Source of the DNA: Athripsodes cinereus
Lineage: Eukaryota > Arthropoda > Insecta > Trichoptera > Leptoceridae
Assembly: GCA_947579605.1 (NCBI GenBank)
Contig: OX388322.1
Location: 4,402,001 to 4,466,000 of the forward strand
Reading direction: 5' to 3'
Length of the DNA stretch: 64,000 bases
The notes under the pieces are model-generated. The model searched no databases. It was given only the letters and a program-made list of their open reading frames with translations, and was not told the DNA's origin. This document shows positions 22,101 through 46,964 of the stretch, in pieces. Both the position numbers and the translations under genes were made by a program. How positions within the stretch are numbered: the stretch's first letter is position 1; every line of letters begins with the position of its first letter.

Positions 22101-24270
22101 ATTCAATACAATACTTCTTATTAAACTAATGGACTAATTGAAATTTTAAACTATCACGCATCATATTGCTTTAAGCACTTTTTAGTCATATATTATGAAG
22201 TTTCATTTTCAAATAATTTCCTGGGAAAGCATTTTCTGCCGAGACTAACGATGCATAATTTTTTCTCAGCTGTTTTGTGCTGTGCTCGTAACCCTCGCTG
22301 CTGTCTGCAGAGCAGAACCTCCAGTGAACAGGTACCTTCCCTCCAAGCCTAGCTCCCAATATGGTCTCCCATCAGGATCTGGATCATTCGGTGGCCCAAG
22401 CGCCCCAAGCCAACAATACGGAGCACCCAACGGTGGAGGACATAATGGACAAACTCATGCTGTGTTCGGGTAAATATTAGAAACTTACATAATTGAATTA
22501 GCCAAAATCAAAAGTGAACGTGTTCTTATAAAAAAAATCTTTCATGAATATTTTGTATGCAACTTTTGGTGCTGACTTAATTTATTTGACTTTGCAAGGG
22601 TAATCGATAGCTTTAGAAACTATTGCTCAAAAATAAATATATAAAAACAGCATTCAGATTTTTAATATCGTTTTGGAATTTTTAGAGGATCCAGACCATC
22701 ATCCAACTATGGAGCTCCAAGGCCTTCCCAAAACTATGGTGCCCCATCTAGCCAATATCTCCCATCAAACGGAGGATACGGAGGCGGCAATGGACATGGA
22801 AATGATGAAGAATACAATGTAAGTACAAGATAAATCATCCATTTTAAATATTGGAGTCTTAAAACTAGAACAGTGATTAAAACTTTAATTGATAATCTCG
22901 GCTAAATTTGAGGGAACGATTTGTTTCACTAATTTGGGGTCTCTGATAAAACGAATGCTACATAATGGAAAAAAAGGTAATAATATATTCAAACGTATTT
23001 TTTTTGTAAACCGAGATAGCTTTGAGAGAAACATTACTTATGCTTCTTACTGGTGGATCTGAATATCGATTTTTATTTATGAAGCAATGTGGCAATTAGG
23101 TCAATAATAAATGTCAGAAATAAGCATGTGAAAATGAACAGATAAATATGCAACATTGCAAATCAAAATATGTGCGGATTCACTTACATTGATTACAAGC
23201 AATTTTACATCAAAATACATTCGCATTAAATATAATCAACAAACAGAAGACGAGTTTATCGCAAAGTTTATCATAATGATGTAATATTTTTCTCTGAAAA
23301 GATATTGAGCTGTACCTATGTGATTACTAAACGACAAGACATAATTAAATATGCGATAATTAGGTACACACAACATGCAGTTTGTCATTATGAAGTTTAC
23401 TGTCAATCCCTCGTTATCGCAATTATATACTTTTCAACATTTAAATTGTACAACTGGCAAAAACAATTAAAACTGTTTCGTGTATCGTTAATTACATAAG
23501 ATTTTTTTTATATAATTTATTAAAAATACTGCAAATCAGGAAAGGAACGAGCAAAATTAGATTGAAAATAGTTCGTAATAAACCGAAAATTATTCAATTC
23601 TTAAGTTGTATTAATTTCCCCTTTTTATTTTTCAGGAGCCCGCTAACTACAACTTCGAATATATGGTAAAGGATGATCATTACGGCACAGACTTCGGCCA
23701 TAAGGAATCCAGACAAGGAGACTTCGCTCAAGGTGAATACTACGTCCTCCTCCCTGACGGCAGAAAACAGGTAAAAAATAATCAGAGATAGATATCAAAA
23801 TAAATTCTTCAATTTGTAATTTGTTCAAACATTCAACTTTCTATAAGTAACAATTCTGTGAACTAATTTTTAATTCTCATTTGAGAATTCGATAAATTGA
23901 GGTAGGGGTCAGTTTTTTATAGATTATTTAATCAATCTTCATCTTTCAGATCGTCACATACGAAGCTGATAAGGATGGTTACAGGCCAAAGATCACATAC
24001 GAAGACACTGGTGCAGGATCCGGTTACGGAAGAGGACCAGCTAACGGCGGATATTCTGGATCCGGTCTTGGAGGATACCAATCTGGAGGACAAGGCGGAA
24101 ATGGTGGATACCAATCTGGAGGACATGGCGGAAACGGTGGATACCAATCTGGTGGACACGGAGGAAATGGTGGATACCAATCCGGAGGTCATGGTGGAAA
24201 TGGTGGATACCAATCTGGTGGACACGGAGGAAACGGTGGACAAGGCGGAAACGGTGGATACCAATATTAA
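18925..24270 (+). CDS. resilin: Pro-resilin-like cuticle protein (RR-2), six-exon gene
   Basis: A structural protein of rubber-like cuticle, secreted to the extracellular matrix, where it binds chitin and is cross-linked through tyrosines. The predicted product is 264 aa, coded by 21,538-21,543, 22,270-22,469, 22,686-22,818, 23,636-23,770 and 23,950-24,270. All junctions have GT-AG and keep frame. The ATG at 21,538 is chosen because it starts a signal peptide (MKLFCAVLVTLAAVCRA) split by an intron after codon 2, a hallmark of insect cuticle genes. Mature EPPVNRYLP matches the start of fly resilin. Residues 18-113 are YGAP-type elastic repeats; residues about 114-180 form the Rebers-Riddiford RR-2 domain (NYNFEYMVKD, GHKESRQGDF, VLLPDGRKQ, IVTYEADKDGYRPKITYE); the rest is Gly-rich with repeated YQSGGHGGNGG. 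Repeat number is much lower than in fly resilin. Exon 1 is non-coding and inferred from the TATA box and the donor at 19,113. Confidence 0.88.
19190..19305 (-). pseudogene. LINE 3' fragment in resilin intron 1
   Basis: CGCCGTGTCCCAAGTGGGGT and GGCAGAGAGAACGGAACGCC match the 3' end at 26,650-26,790 and, less closely, 62,115-62,215. Confidence 0.6.
19306..19450 (+). repeat. R240 repeat, 3' half, in resilin intron 1
   Basis: AATTCAGCGACGAGGCTAGCC, CATCCTGAATGTCTTAA, GCAGCAGGTCTGCTGGC and ATGGAATAGTAATAG. Confidence 0.7.
19880..19963 (+). repeat. R240 tail fragment in resilin intron 1
   Basis: TAGCACGGAGAGGACAGCTTG, then CAACCCCACTTGTGGGATAT and a GGTATAGTAATC end. Confidence 0.65.
19987..20225 (+). 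repeat. R240 repeat, full length, in resilin intron 1
   Basis: CAGCCGTGGAGCACCCGGCG, GGTGTCCACTAAAAGGCG, AATTCAGCGATGAGGCTTGC, CCCACTTGTGGGATTTGCGG and GTGATGGTGTAG. All parts are in order. Confidence 0.8.
20290..21060. other. Resilin intron 1 remainder
   Basis: A+T-rich; the start (TTTATTTACTTATTTTATTT) resembles a reversed LINE tail. No coding signal. Confidence 0.4.
21068..21236 (+). mobile_element. tRNA-derived SINE, best copy
   Basis: A-box-like TAGCCTGGGGGTAGAG (21,076-21,091) and a consensus B-box GGTTCGATACC (21,119-21,129) are spaced as in a tRNA. They are followed by CAGGTGCCGGCAAGC, the body AAGCTTTTAGTAGCTTACTG and a T-rich end. The boxes are internal Pol III promoter elements. 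It is not counted as a tRNA gene because no cloverleaf closes after the B-box. Confidence 0.85.
21265..21322 (+). repeat. R240 tail scrap
   Basis: CTGGCTACCCTGTTTGTGGGATACGCC is a short R240 end in resilin intron 1. Confidence 0.5.
21526..21543 (+). CDS. resilin: Resilin exon 2, start codon
   Basis: TTTCAG acceptor ends at 21,525; ATG AAG then GTAAGT at 21,544. Only two codons are coding (21,538-21,543). Confidence 0.8.
21992..22082 (+). pseudogene. Reverse transcriptase scrap in resilin intron 2
   Basis: One frame reads GLPQGTILGPITFILFC, the palm motif B of a non-LTR reverse transcriptase. Nothing else of the element is recognisable. Confidence 0.55.
22270..22469 (+). CDS. resilin: Resilin exon 3, signal peptide and elastic repeats
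   Basis: Acceptor TTTTCTCAG, donor GTAAAT. Codes the rest of the signal peptide, EPPVNRYLP and the first YGxP repeats. It ends two bases into a Gly codon. Confidence 0.85.
22686..22818 (+). CDS. resilin: Resilin exon 4, YGAP repeats
   Basis: Acceptor TTTTTAG, donor GTAAGT. Codes three SxNYGAP/QYLP-type units and ends GNDEEYN. Phase joins exon 3 exactly. Confidence 0.85.
23636..23770 (+). CDS. resilin: Resilin exon 5, first half of chitin-binding domain
   Basis: Acceptor TTTTTCAG, donor GTAAAA. 45 codons, EPANYNFEY to PDGRKQ. The intron falls just after GRKQ, inside the RR-2 domain. Confidence 0.9.
23950..24270 (+). CDS. resilin: Resilin exon 6, end of RR-2 and Gly-rich tail
   Basis: Acceptor CTTTCAG. 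Codes IVTYEADKDGYRP, then Gly-rich repeats built from an imperfect 33-bp DNA unit (about five GGATACCAATCTGGxGG copies, 24,079-24,240), ending GGYQY and TAA. Such repeats easily change number between alleles. The open minus-strand frame here is a shadow of the repeat. Confidence 0.9.
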   Translation: MVTYEADKDGYRPKITYEDTGAGSGYGRGPANGGYSGSGLGGYQSGGQGGNGGYQSGGHGGNGGYQSGGHGGNGGYQSGGHGGNGGYQSGGHGGNGGQGGNGGYQY

Positions 24271-24510
24271 CTTTGAAAACGATTAAATTACGAATTTCGA
24301 TGTATTTATTTATTTAAATCTTAATCTATATTTTGTTCATTATTACGTTTATTATCATGATCTTTTCATATAATTTGTGAATCTATTCACAAATTTATTT
24401 ATTCTTCATTATTATTTATTTATTTAATTCTCATTCTCTCATGATTTTCATCTTTTATCATTTTATTTATTTTAGCGATTGTTGTGATTTTTACATAAAT
24501 AATACTCGTA

Positions 24511-24516
24511 AATAAA
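24511..24516 (+). promoter_or_regulatory. resilin: Likely resilin polyadenylation signal
   Basis: AATAAA 240 bp after the stop codon. Further AATAAA copies at 24,762 and 25,331 could serve longer transcripts. Confidence 0.5.
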
Positions 24517-24519
24517 TTA

Positions 24520-25458
24520 TTTTTATAGTCATTACTTCTATAAAGTTTTTTTAAACTTTTATTTATTTTCTTTATATATTATAACGCAATGTTTCTAGAT
24601 CTCTTATATTATCATTATTTATTACCTTTTTATATATTTATTTTGACTACATATTGTGAATGATGACGACATGGCCATTAAATAAGGTATAAATGAAAAT
24701 GTTTGTTTTATGTGTATGGAATACTAGGAAATAATATTATTTTATTATTTTTAAGATGTTCAATAAATCAACATTCATACATAACAGTAAATTAAATATT
24801 GTATTGTATATTCACTAAATTTGAGAACATTCTCAATATCAACACAAAAACATTCTCAAACACCCTGTTGACTTATGGTCACACTAACAATTTCAAATTC
24901 AAAATTTAGAACAGAATAATAACTTTTCAAATATTATTGTGAACAGAATTGGTTCCATTGATTCTGTTGTGAGAATTCAAATGTCGATTCTAATTCTGTG
25001 AACTAATGTTCGCGTTCGAAAATTCAAATGATTGAAAACGAATAATGAAGATTTGAAATGTTTATATAGTTCTTTATTCTGATTACGAATTTGAAGTTAA
25101 AATGTGGCCTTAATTCAAAGCAGGTGAAGATTTTTTGTTGATTTTTGATTAAAATGTATGATTTGTATCATATTCTAAGTGCCAATCTCGATAGAATGAT
25201 TGTATAGACCCATCTGTCGAGATATTATGAAATGTGTATGATTTTTGTATTTTTTGATATTTTTATTATTTTCGTGTGCATGTAAAACATATTATAAAAT
25301 GTGTGATGATGTATTTATATTTTATGAATGAATAAAATGGTGACAAGTTACCAGAACTAAAAAATTAAACAGTTTTTTACTCTGCTCCCATAATTTATTT
25401 CAATTATTATCTATTTTTTTTAAATGTAAATAACAAGATTTGTTTTAAAACTCAAATA
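24520..25458. other. No gene; resilin 3' flank
   Basis: A+T-rich. ACATTCTCAATATCAACACAAAAACATTCTC (24,828-24,858) is a small imperfect repeat. No other gene seen. Confidence 0.4.
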
Positions 25459-26084
25459 CAGTCAACTATGGCAACTTTAATATATTTTTTTTATGAAAAA
25501 TTTTGATAAGTCCAAAAGAAATAATTTGTTGGAGAATATATATTTTAAGGTGATGCAATATAACAATATCTAGTTTTTTCACACTTTGCTTACCACAAAT
25601 AAATCATTAATTAAAAAGTTATTTATAAAATAGTCTAAAGGAAAAGATTATTATTATTACTGACAATAAGACGATGATTACAAGGATCATTACAGCTGAA
25701 GGCCAATGCGATTCCAGAAGCAAACCAAAAAGATGCCACTGTTTGGGCAACTTTACCTAGTTTATTTTGAAGTTTGAAATACAACATACATCAATATTTA
25801 CTTACCAAAGTTTTGCAGTTTTTTCAATAACGTCGGAATTTTTACTAGCTTTGAAAATCAACTTCTCACCGCACTTTATGAAAAAGTATAATAAATTGTC
25901 AAATATGACAGTGTTGCCAACAATTTATTTTTCTGAGTGTTGCCCGATCTTTAAATGCATACCTAACCATAGAGAAATCAAATCAATGTTAGAACCTACT
26001 ACAGTTCTCACAATTTCAATTTTTGTATGACTCCACAAGGTGGGTAAAGTTGACCATGATGGGTTAAGTTGCCATAGTTGACGG
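25459..26084. mobile_element. 626-bp mariner-like MITE
   Basis: Left end CAGTCAACTATGGCAACTTT; right end reversed CCGTCAACTATGGCAACTTA. TA dinucleotides flank both ends (25,457-25,458 and 26,085-26,086), fitting a Tc1/mariner target. The 87-codon open frame inside lacks any transposase motif. Confidence 0.7.
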
Positions 26085-26162
26085 TAGGTACTTACATTCT
26101 TAGAGTATTTACTCAGTTTTTATTTTATAAAACTCAATACCTATTTACCTATAGCAAAATAC

Positions 26163-26346
26163 AAATATGTTTCAAAGTTTTACTAGTTACTTTATTACAG
26201 GTATCTACATAGGTTTTGACATGCGATATTTTTTGAAACCAAACTCTGGTTTGGTTTTCATAAAAACTTCACAAAAAACATCGCATGTCGAAACCTAGGT
26301 CACTATAATATAAAGTAACAGCTAGTAAAACTTTGAAACATATTTT
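26163..26346. mobile_element. 184-bp palindromic MITE
   Basis: AAATATGTTTCAAAGTTTTA on the left and TAAAACTTTGAAACATATTT on the right form arms of about 72 bp, including GGTTTTGACATGCGAT against ATCGCATGTCGAAACC. Confidence 0.75.
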
Positions 26347-26349
26347 AGT

Positions 26350-26639
26350 TTTGATATAAATACTCAACACTTTTGTAAATAGATATATCGATTTTTAAAA
26401 GCTGAAAAAAAAATTGTACTTAAATGAAATTTCTACATCAATCTGTCTCAGGGGTTCCGCCATTGCTAGGACCATCCCGGAACTTCTCGACTTTCATTTT
26501 AACATTCATCCATCTTCATTTGAAATAACCAGCGGACTAAACTGCCTTCCACTCAAAAAGTCAAACTCAACATACTCTAGATTAAATGGGATGTTAGTGG
26601 ACTCAATTTTCAGAAAGATATGCCTAAATAAATTTATTA
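26350..26639. other. Unassigned block, possible retroelement debris
   Basis: A 76-codon frame (26,414-26,644, +) is less A+T-rich than its surroundings and sits just before a LINE relic. No motif recognised. Confidence 0.35.
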
Positions 26640-27130
26640 ATTAGGAAAACATACAATACCCTCTCGCTGTGTCCCAAGACTCCCATAAGTAGGGTAGGCA
26701 GAGAGAACGGAATGCCATATAGATATGTCCTTACATACTTCTTTCGCTTCTTCTACATCTATACAGTTTCTCATGCACGCACTTCGGTTCCTCATACTCA
26801 ACACACGACCGTCCTTGAGAATTTGATCCACGTGGTTCTTCTTGGACGCCTGTGCTTCCTCACACTCCTTCTTTCAGACAAAATATGTAATATATCCTCC
26901 TTTTTATTCTTTCCTCGTTCATTCGTTCAACATGTCCAAACCATCGTAACTTATTTAGGCGCATTCTGTCCACAACACTTCTCTTGCATTCGTTCATTCT
27001 TCTTATATCTTCATTCTTCACTCTATCACGCAACGTTTTACCAACCATTCCTCTCAGCGATCGCATCTCCACTGCATTTATTCAACTTTCGTCCTTTTAC
27101 AACCACGTCCATATTTCGCTCGCTCCAAAT
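26640..27130 (-). pseudogene. LINE C-terminal region, reverse
   Basis: The minus strand reads MEMRSLRGMVGKTLRDRVKN, then KLRWFGHVERMNEERIKRRI and, after a frame break, MRNRSACMRNCIDVEEAKE ending SVLSAYP. The LRWFGHVERM segment is typical of the C-terminus of a widespread insect non-LTR element. Several frameshifts make it non-functional. Its tail recurs at 19,190 and 62,108, and the ACMRN part at 3,310. Confidence 0.7.
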
Positions 27131-27151
27131 ATGAAAGATCCATGTATGTAT

Positions 27152-27504
27152 TAGTGATGTAGGTAACGAATATTCGTATTCGCATATTTCAAAGTATTCG
27201 CATTCGTATTCGCAAATAAATATGTGAATGTTTTGCGAATATTATTTTGGTAGTAGAGTATCGGATATTCGGTAAAAGTACCGGATATTTACCCGGTACA
27301 TTGTAGACAAAGGTACTGCTAGAAAATATTCTTCAAGAAAACCGAGGAGTTTCGAAATATTTTAAATTCCTATACCATTTTGAAAATTCGGCGACGGGGG
27401 GTAGAAATTTTAATGTTTGAGCAATTTAAGCAAGTCAACATTCGCTATTCGCATTCGCAAATGTCGGCATCAAATATCCAAAGTCACACATTCGTTACAT
27501 CACT
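27152..27504. mobile_element. 353-bp hAT-like MITE with 8-bp target duplication
   Basis: Ends are TAGTGATGTAGGTAACGAAT and, reversed, TAGTGATGTAACGAATG. Flanking octamers are GTATGTAT (27,144-27,151) and ATATGTAT (27,505-27,512), seven of eight identical, as expected of a hAT target duplication. The inside is rich in ATTCGTATTCGCA-type short repeats and shares a block (CGGATATTCGGTAAAA to CCATTTTGAAAA) with the element at 31,847. Confidence 0.75.
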
Positions 27505-27559
27505 AATATGTATTAATATTTGAAATATTACTACTACCAAAGTACCAATATACCATCTG

Positions 27560-27738
27560 ACCATCACGGCATATATCTACCAAAAGTAGGGTAGCCAGCA
27601 GACAACCTGCAAAATAATCATGCAAGCTATCGTCTCTATGCCAATATAAAATTAAGACTAAAAATAAAAAAAAATAAAAAAATAAAAGACGTTCAGGATG
27701 GGTGGCAAACCTTATCACTGAATTTGAGATGTAAAAAT
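27560..27738 (-). repeat. R240 repeat, reverse, head lost
   Basis: CCATCACGGCATATATCTAC, GGGTAGCCAGCAGAC, GACGTTCAGGATGGGTGGCA and AATTTGAGATG. An A-rich stretch expands the centre. Confidence 0.7.
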
Positions 27739-27880
27739 TATAAGAGATTGCGATACGAACACTGCCATCTAGCGATATTATGATGAGACTTTATTAGTTA
27801 CACTAGTCGCGCACCATTCTGTTATACACTGTATTCAAGTAATAACCAGTATTGGTTCAAACCTATTTGTATTCGTTGTG

Positions 27881-28597
27881 GGTTAATCAATACTTCAACA
27901 CCCCAGAATGCTTTGCCTATTCAGCTTGTGGTGGTGCTAGTAAAGTTTTTGCTTTGTCTATTCAGCGTGTGGTGGCGCTAGTAAAGCTTTGAAAACCTCG
28001 ACGGGATGGTGGTAGTGTATAGCAGAGAATAATATTACTTCAGTCTCAACATGTACACAAAATATAATAACGATACAAATAAATATTTGAAAGCCATACA
28101 ATACCTAATAATATGTATGTAGGTAACTAATTCAAAATTATTGTACAACTAAATTATTAAACAATAAATTATTACCTATGCCTTCTGTAAAAGCTCAAAA
28201 AGTAGCAAAGTTTACAAATAATTGTATAAAGCTGCATCGAGTAAACATGATACATACACTCCTAATTAATCCATTTATATTTTTCATATAATGTTAATAA
28301 ACATTGTTGTTAGCACATAATTATACCTACAATACGTGACATTGAATTAGTTACCTACATACATATTATTAGGTATTGTATGGCTTTCAAATATTTATTT
28401 GTATCGTTATTATATTTTGTGTACATGTTAAGACTGAAGTAATATTATTCTCTGCTATACACTACCGCCATCCCGTCGAGGATTTTCAAAGCTTTACTAG
28501 CGCCACCACACGCTGAATAGACAAAGCAAAAACTTTACTAGCGCCACTACAAGCTGAATAGGCAAAGCATTCTGGGGTGTTGAAGTATTGATTAACC
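27881..28597. mobile_element. 717-bp foldback element, 255-bp arms, 8-bp duplication
   Basis: Arms 27,881-28,135 and 28,342-28,597 are reverse complements differing at about five positions (about 98% identical). The ends are GGTTAATCAATACTTCAACA and its complement. The octamer TCGTTGTG directly abuts both ends (27,873-27,880 and 28,598-28,605). The 206-bp middle is A+T-rich. Each arm contains two near-copies of a TATTCAGC(G/T)TGTGGTGG unit about 39 bp apart. No open frame of note. The superfamily is uncertain: 8-bp duplications occur with hAT, P and Merlin elements, but none of their end motifs is seen. Confidence 0.85.
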
Positions 28598-28605
28598 TCG
28601 TTGTG

Positions 28606-30531
28606 CTTCAATAGTTATTTCATTGAAACACAAATTAACTGACATAATCACGCTTGTTTCAAACATTATTTAATGTTTAAAACTTACTGAATCAAGAATA
28701 ATACAACAATTTTTTGTAAGTGAAACCCGAAGTAATATGCAGAGTCATCTATTGTAAAACTCGCAAAGATACATTTATGATAGCTTTGAGGTGTTCAACA
28801 TAGATGGCAATAGTTTACAGTAAAATGGGTTATATTATTGGGAATATTTTTGAAAATAATTTTGTAAGTAGGTACTATGAATAAATTATAGTGGCTCGTA
28901 ATAAAACAAATTTTAAAATAATGTGTATGTATTTATTTTCAATAGTTAGGATATTAATATATTAACAAATTAGTTTAATATTGTACAAAACAAAACTATG
29001 GACACACACTCAAATGTAATATTTTAATTTATTCTTATATTTTAGTATTATCAAATAATATAATATACCTAATTCATTATCTTTATAAATTCAATATTTC
29101 TTAATTTTATTTAAATATACCTACAATAATTATTAAACATAGATAATTATTACTTAATTATAAAATAACAAAACTATTTTAGTAAGTATTAGGCCAATAT
29201 TGACCGGATTCTTAATAAAGAAATGATTTTTACCATCCAATTTTGTATTGGAATGTGAGAAAAAGTTTGACAGTTGGAGACCAAAAAACGTCATAAGACC
29301 TCACACTTTAAAAGCGTATATTTTAAATTAAGGAATTTATTTAATACAAGGAACATGTTTGTCTTTATCTTTAATATTTTTTTTTATAAAGGTGGATAAT
29401 TTTGTAAGTAGGTAGGTATGTTTAAATTTTTTGTAATAGAATAGATCCCTACAATTCACACAATTTCGTAAAAAGTAATTTTCGATTGAAAATTAGGCCA
29501 TTGAACGTTTTAATTTTTATAATGGTTGATCACAGTTTTTCATTGTTTTATTTAATTGTTAAATTTACCTTTAACAAAATGCACCTTGATGACATCAAAT
29601 TACAATTTTAATAAGCCATGAATATGAAAACTTTAAACAATATACCATGTTTAAAGTTTAAAATGTCTACTTACTGATTGTACCATGATATTTTTTTATA
29701 ACCTAGGTATTCATAAATCTATGTATATTACATAATTACAGTCCTTCTGAATAAAAGCAAATGTTCATCCAAGGTTCTTGCGAGAATGGATATAAAAAAG
29801 CAGATGTACATACCTACTTTTTATTTCTGTAAAGAAAATGTTTTATAAGTTAATAATATATGCTGAATATTCCACCAAATGACCAGTTTCATAATTATTC
29901 TAATACGGTCCAAAGTAAGACCCTTGAGGCATACCCATTAGACGTTTCAATGATTCAACTCAAACATTAAATTTGCTAGTGAAACTTTACTCACATAATG
30001 CATTTTTGTAATAAATTTGGTTGTCACATACTCTTCAAATTTTTTCATAGTCTTCAAATGCGTTTTTAATTGTAGCAAGGTATTTATTTGATATTTCTAA
30101 ATAAACAGATTAAAAATAATAAACTCCCTGGAATCAGCCGGTTGATACGAAGGTATGATATTTTTATGATAAGATTAATTGATTTCAAATTTTGTTTAGT
30201 AGAAACGTGATGAAAAGATAATAATGATAAAAAATAGAAGTCTACACAGTATGTAAGTAGTCATTAATAGTTTGGCCAGAAAATCTTGACCCCATCCAAT
30301 ATTGTAAAAAATTATATCATATTTATATATTTGATATAATAATTAAGTACCTTAATATTCTAATATATTTTTTGTTACATTATCGCTATTGCCACAAACC
30401 ACTTGATCTCATATTGTCACAAAAAGTTCGTAAAGGAGATATATATTGCACTCGATGTAAGTATTTACATATTAAATTTGGGTACCTTGAAGTAGGATTA
30501 AAACCAATTTAATTAACTATGATTTCATATT
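28606..30531. other. No gene; Otx 3' flank
   Basis: About 1.9 kb of A+T-rich DNA without recognisable coding or repeat structure. The proximal part should contain the Otx 3' UTR; TTTATT at 30,083-30,088 (AATAAA on the minus strand) is a candidate polyadenylation signal. Confidence 0.4.
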
Positions 30532-44653
<14,122 letters not shown>

Positions 44654-44924
44654 CTGAAATAAGACAAATAATAGAATTCCTAATAAAAAATGGATACACT
44701 CCTATCAGAAGTAATTTGACTTTTTCATGAGAATGGACTAAATTTGCAGAGGAAATTGAAGTTCGTAAAGGTACCCAGATTAAAGTATGAAATGCTACTA
44801 TCAGGCTGTGGAAAGCTTAAAGTTACTATACGAGGTGTTTTTTTCGTTTATCTGTTTGTAGTTGAAGGTATGAGAAGACGCAAGCAGTGAAGCAGACGTG
44901 GCTCAATTTAGCTCATGAAACTAT

Positions 44925-45025
44925 CATATAAGGCTTGGAAAAGATAACGTCACATTATTTGGCTGTGCCCTGGACGGGACTTGAATCAGCAACACATCCT
45001 TATCGCGAAGTATGCTTTGTTCAAC
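44925..45025 (-). mobile_element. Second tRNA-like SINE family, copy 1
   Basis: TCATATAAGGCTTGGAAAAG, GGGACTTGAATC (reversed B-box-like, 44,977-44,988) and GCGAAGTATGCTTTG. Matches 48,490 and 57,405. Confidence 0.6.
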
Positions 45026-45839
45026 TAAAGTCTCCCTCAACATTTTAGAGGATTTTTCAAACATAACAAATTTCAAAGCCACAAAGAATACCGTGATCAA
45101 ATATTAATAAGGATTTACCAAAAATATTCATTTTCAAAGATTCTATATCGAGTAAGAATTTATTAAAAATTATACGGACACTTAATATCATGTATTGATA
45201 CATTTTAAAAGTTATAAACTTGATGGTTGGTTCTTAGTCATTGAATACCGACATGGACCACCGGGCAAAAACACTTCGAACCAAAACAATGACAATTAAA
45301 AAAAAAAAAACAAGAACAACTAATTTCATAATCCGATAATCCCCGAAGATTGACGATCGTGAACGAAGTGTAATTTGACCGCCATATATCATTCAAACAA
45401 TGTCTAAAATATAATACAATTCCATTATAATTTTTTTCATTAGAAATCAAGAAATATTAATTTATTATTATTTTATTCATTGATTAGGCTTTTACAAGAG
45501 TTTGATAGACAGTTAAGTATTAATATCATGAACAATCGTTTCATTTTTTTTTATATACCTAATAGACGTTATGCCACTTCTATTAATGTATAGTCAATGT
45601 ACATTTTAACTTGAATTTTGTGATTAAGCAATCTTTTCCGGTCAATCTGAACCGTTTTAACAATACATTTCATTTAAAATATATTAACAAAACAAGAAAT
45701 ACCTATAATTATTACACTGTTGATTTTTTCACTTATTTCCATTTTTTTTAAAGATGAATTGTTTTTTTTTAAATATTTTTGATTGATTAACAATGTTTTT
45801 TTTTAAAGAATTTGAATAAAGCCTGAACCATCTTTACAG
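45026..45839. other. No gene; Otx 5' side
   Basis: A+T-rich. No exon with ATG plus a phase-matching donor could be found for Otx. Confidence 0.4.
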
Positions 45840-46410
45840 TGAGTAATGTATTTGATAATGGTTATGGAAATGGGAATATTTAAACACGAGTTTCTCGTTT
45901 TAAAATTCGAGATTTTAGCATCGTGCCACTGAATACCTCAATCAAAGAACCTTTGATTGTCTTTCTATTTAAGTAGGTTGCAATATGCTGGTTATGGCTA
46001 CGAGAGAATTGAACCTGGGAACACTTGTTCAAAATTCCGAGACCTTCATCATAACATCAAGCTATCCAGTAAGTACTATATAAATATCAGAGAAATAACT
46101 GACTTCGTCCTTCACCACTTCTCTCCGAAGCATAGGGCAGAAATCAGCCTCCTTTGACTTGCCTCCTCATTTCAGGTCGTCTCTGCGACAGTTGAGCCTG
46201 CGGCACTTCCTACGACATCCCACGACTCTCCAAGAACTTTTACAAAATTTGGTTAGTTGGAAGAAATTGCACCTCTGCGATAAACTCGTTCTCTGTTTAT
46301 TATTGATTTTATGATTTTGTATTTGATTTGTATGTATTTTGTGTAAATTTGTGTAATCGATGTACCTACAGCAAAGAATAAATAAATAAAATAAAATAAA
46401 AATAATTGGC
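45840..46410 (+). repeat. LINE 3' region with TTGGAAGA tail
   Basis: TTGGTTAGTTGGAAGAAATTG and CTGCGATAAACTCGTTCTCTG at 46,249-46,300 are the same 3' tail as the LINE at 15,097, ending in AAAGAATAAATAAATAAAAT. Upstream sequence to about 46,085 may be its decayed C-terminus. Confidence 0.65.
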
Positions 46411-46964
46411 TTTTTGTTCAAGCAGACACATAGTATATACCTACATTATCAAATTAAACATGTATAAAGTGTGTATAAATATGAATTTATTTGTAGATAC
46501 CTTCTTCCCTACATATGCCAAGTATACCTTCAAGGCATAAAAAAGTTCCTAATGAAAAAAATTGTACCTAATGTAATTTTGTTAATGTATGTATGTATAT
46601 GTTACCAAGTAGGTACTTGGGATAAACTTTTGTACAGAAACATTTTGATCACTTTACAGCCTTTGCGAAATATCATTATAGGTAGGTAGTGGATTGCGCG
46701 CCGTTTGGCTGCCGCCACGCAAATCAAACCGCTCCTTTAAATAATTAGATTTTACGAAAGATATCGGTCCCATAGTGCTGAACTTTCTTGTGCACGCTAA
46801 CATTTCAAAACCGCGTAGTTTTTGCATTTCATCATCTCTTAAACTTCATCAAAACTCGAAATAAATTAATATTCATTACTGTTGATTGTCTCTTCAAAAC
46901 TTTAACAAGTCATCATTTTGTGTTGCATTCCCGCTTCTATTGCCAAAACACGTGTTAAAAAAAA

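Noticed and set aside
23253..23280. LINE-tail-like GACGAGTTTATCGCAAAG in resilin intron 4
   Set aside because: Only about 18 bp match the tail family and TTGGAAGA is absent.
23932..24286. Long open frames in other frames across resilin exon 6
   Set aside because: They are translations of the 33-bp repeat unit in the wrong frames; the spliced resilin frame explains the sequence.
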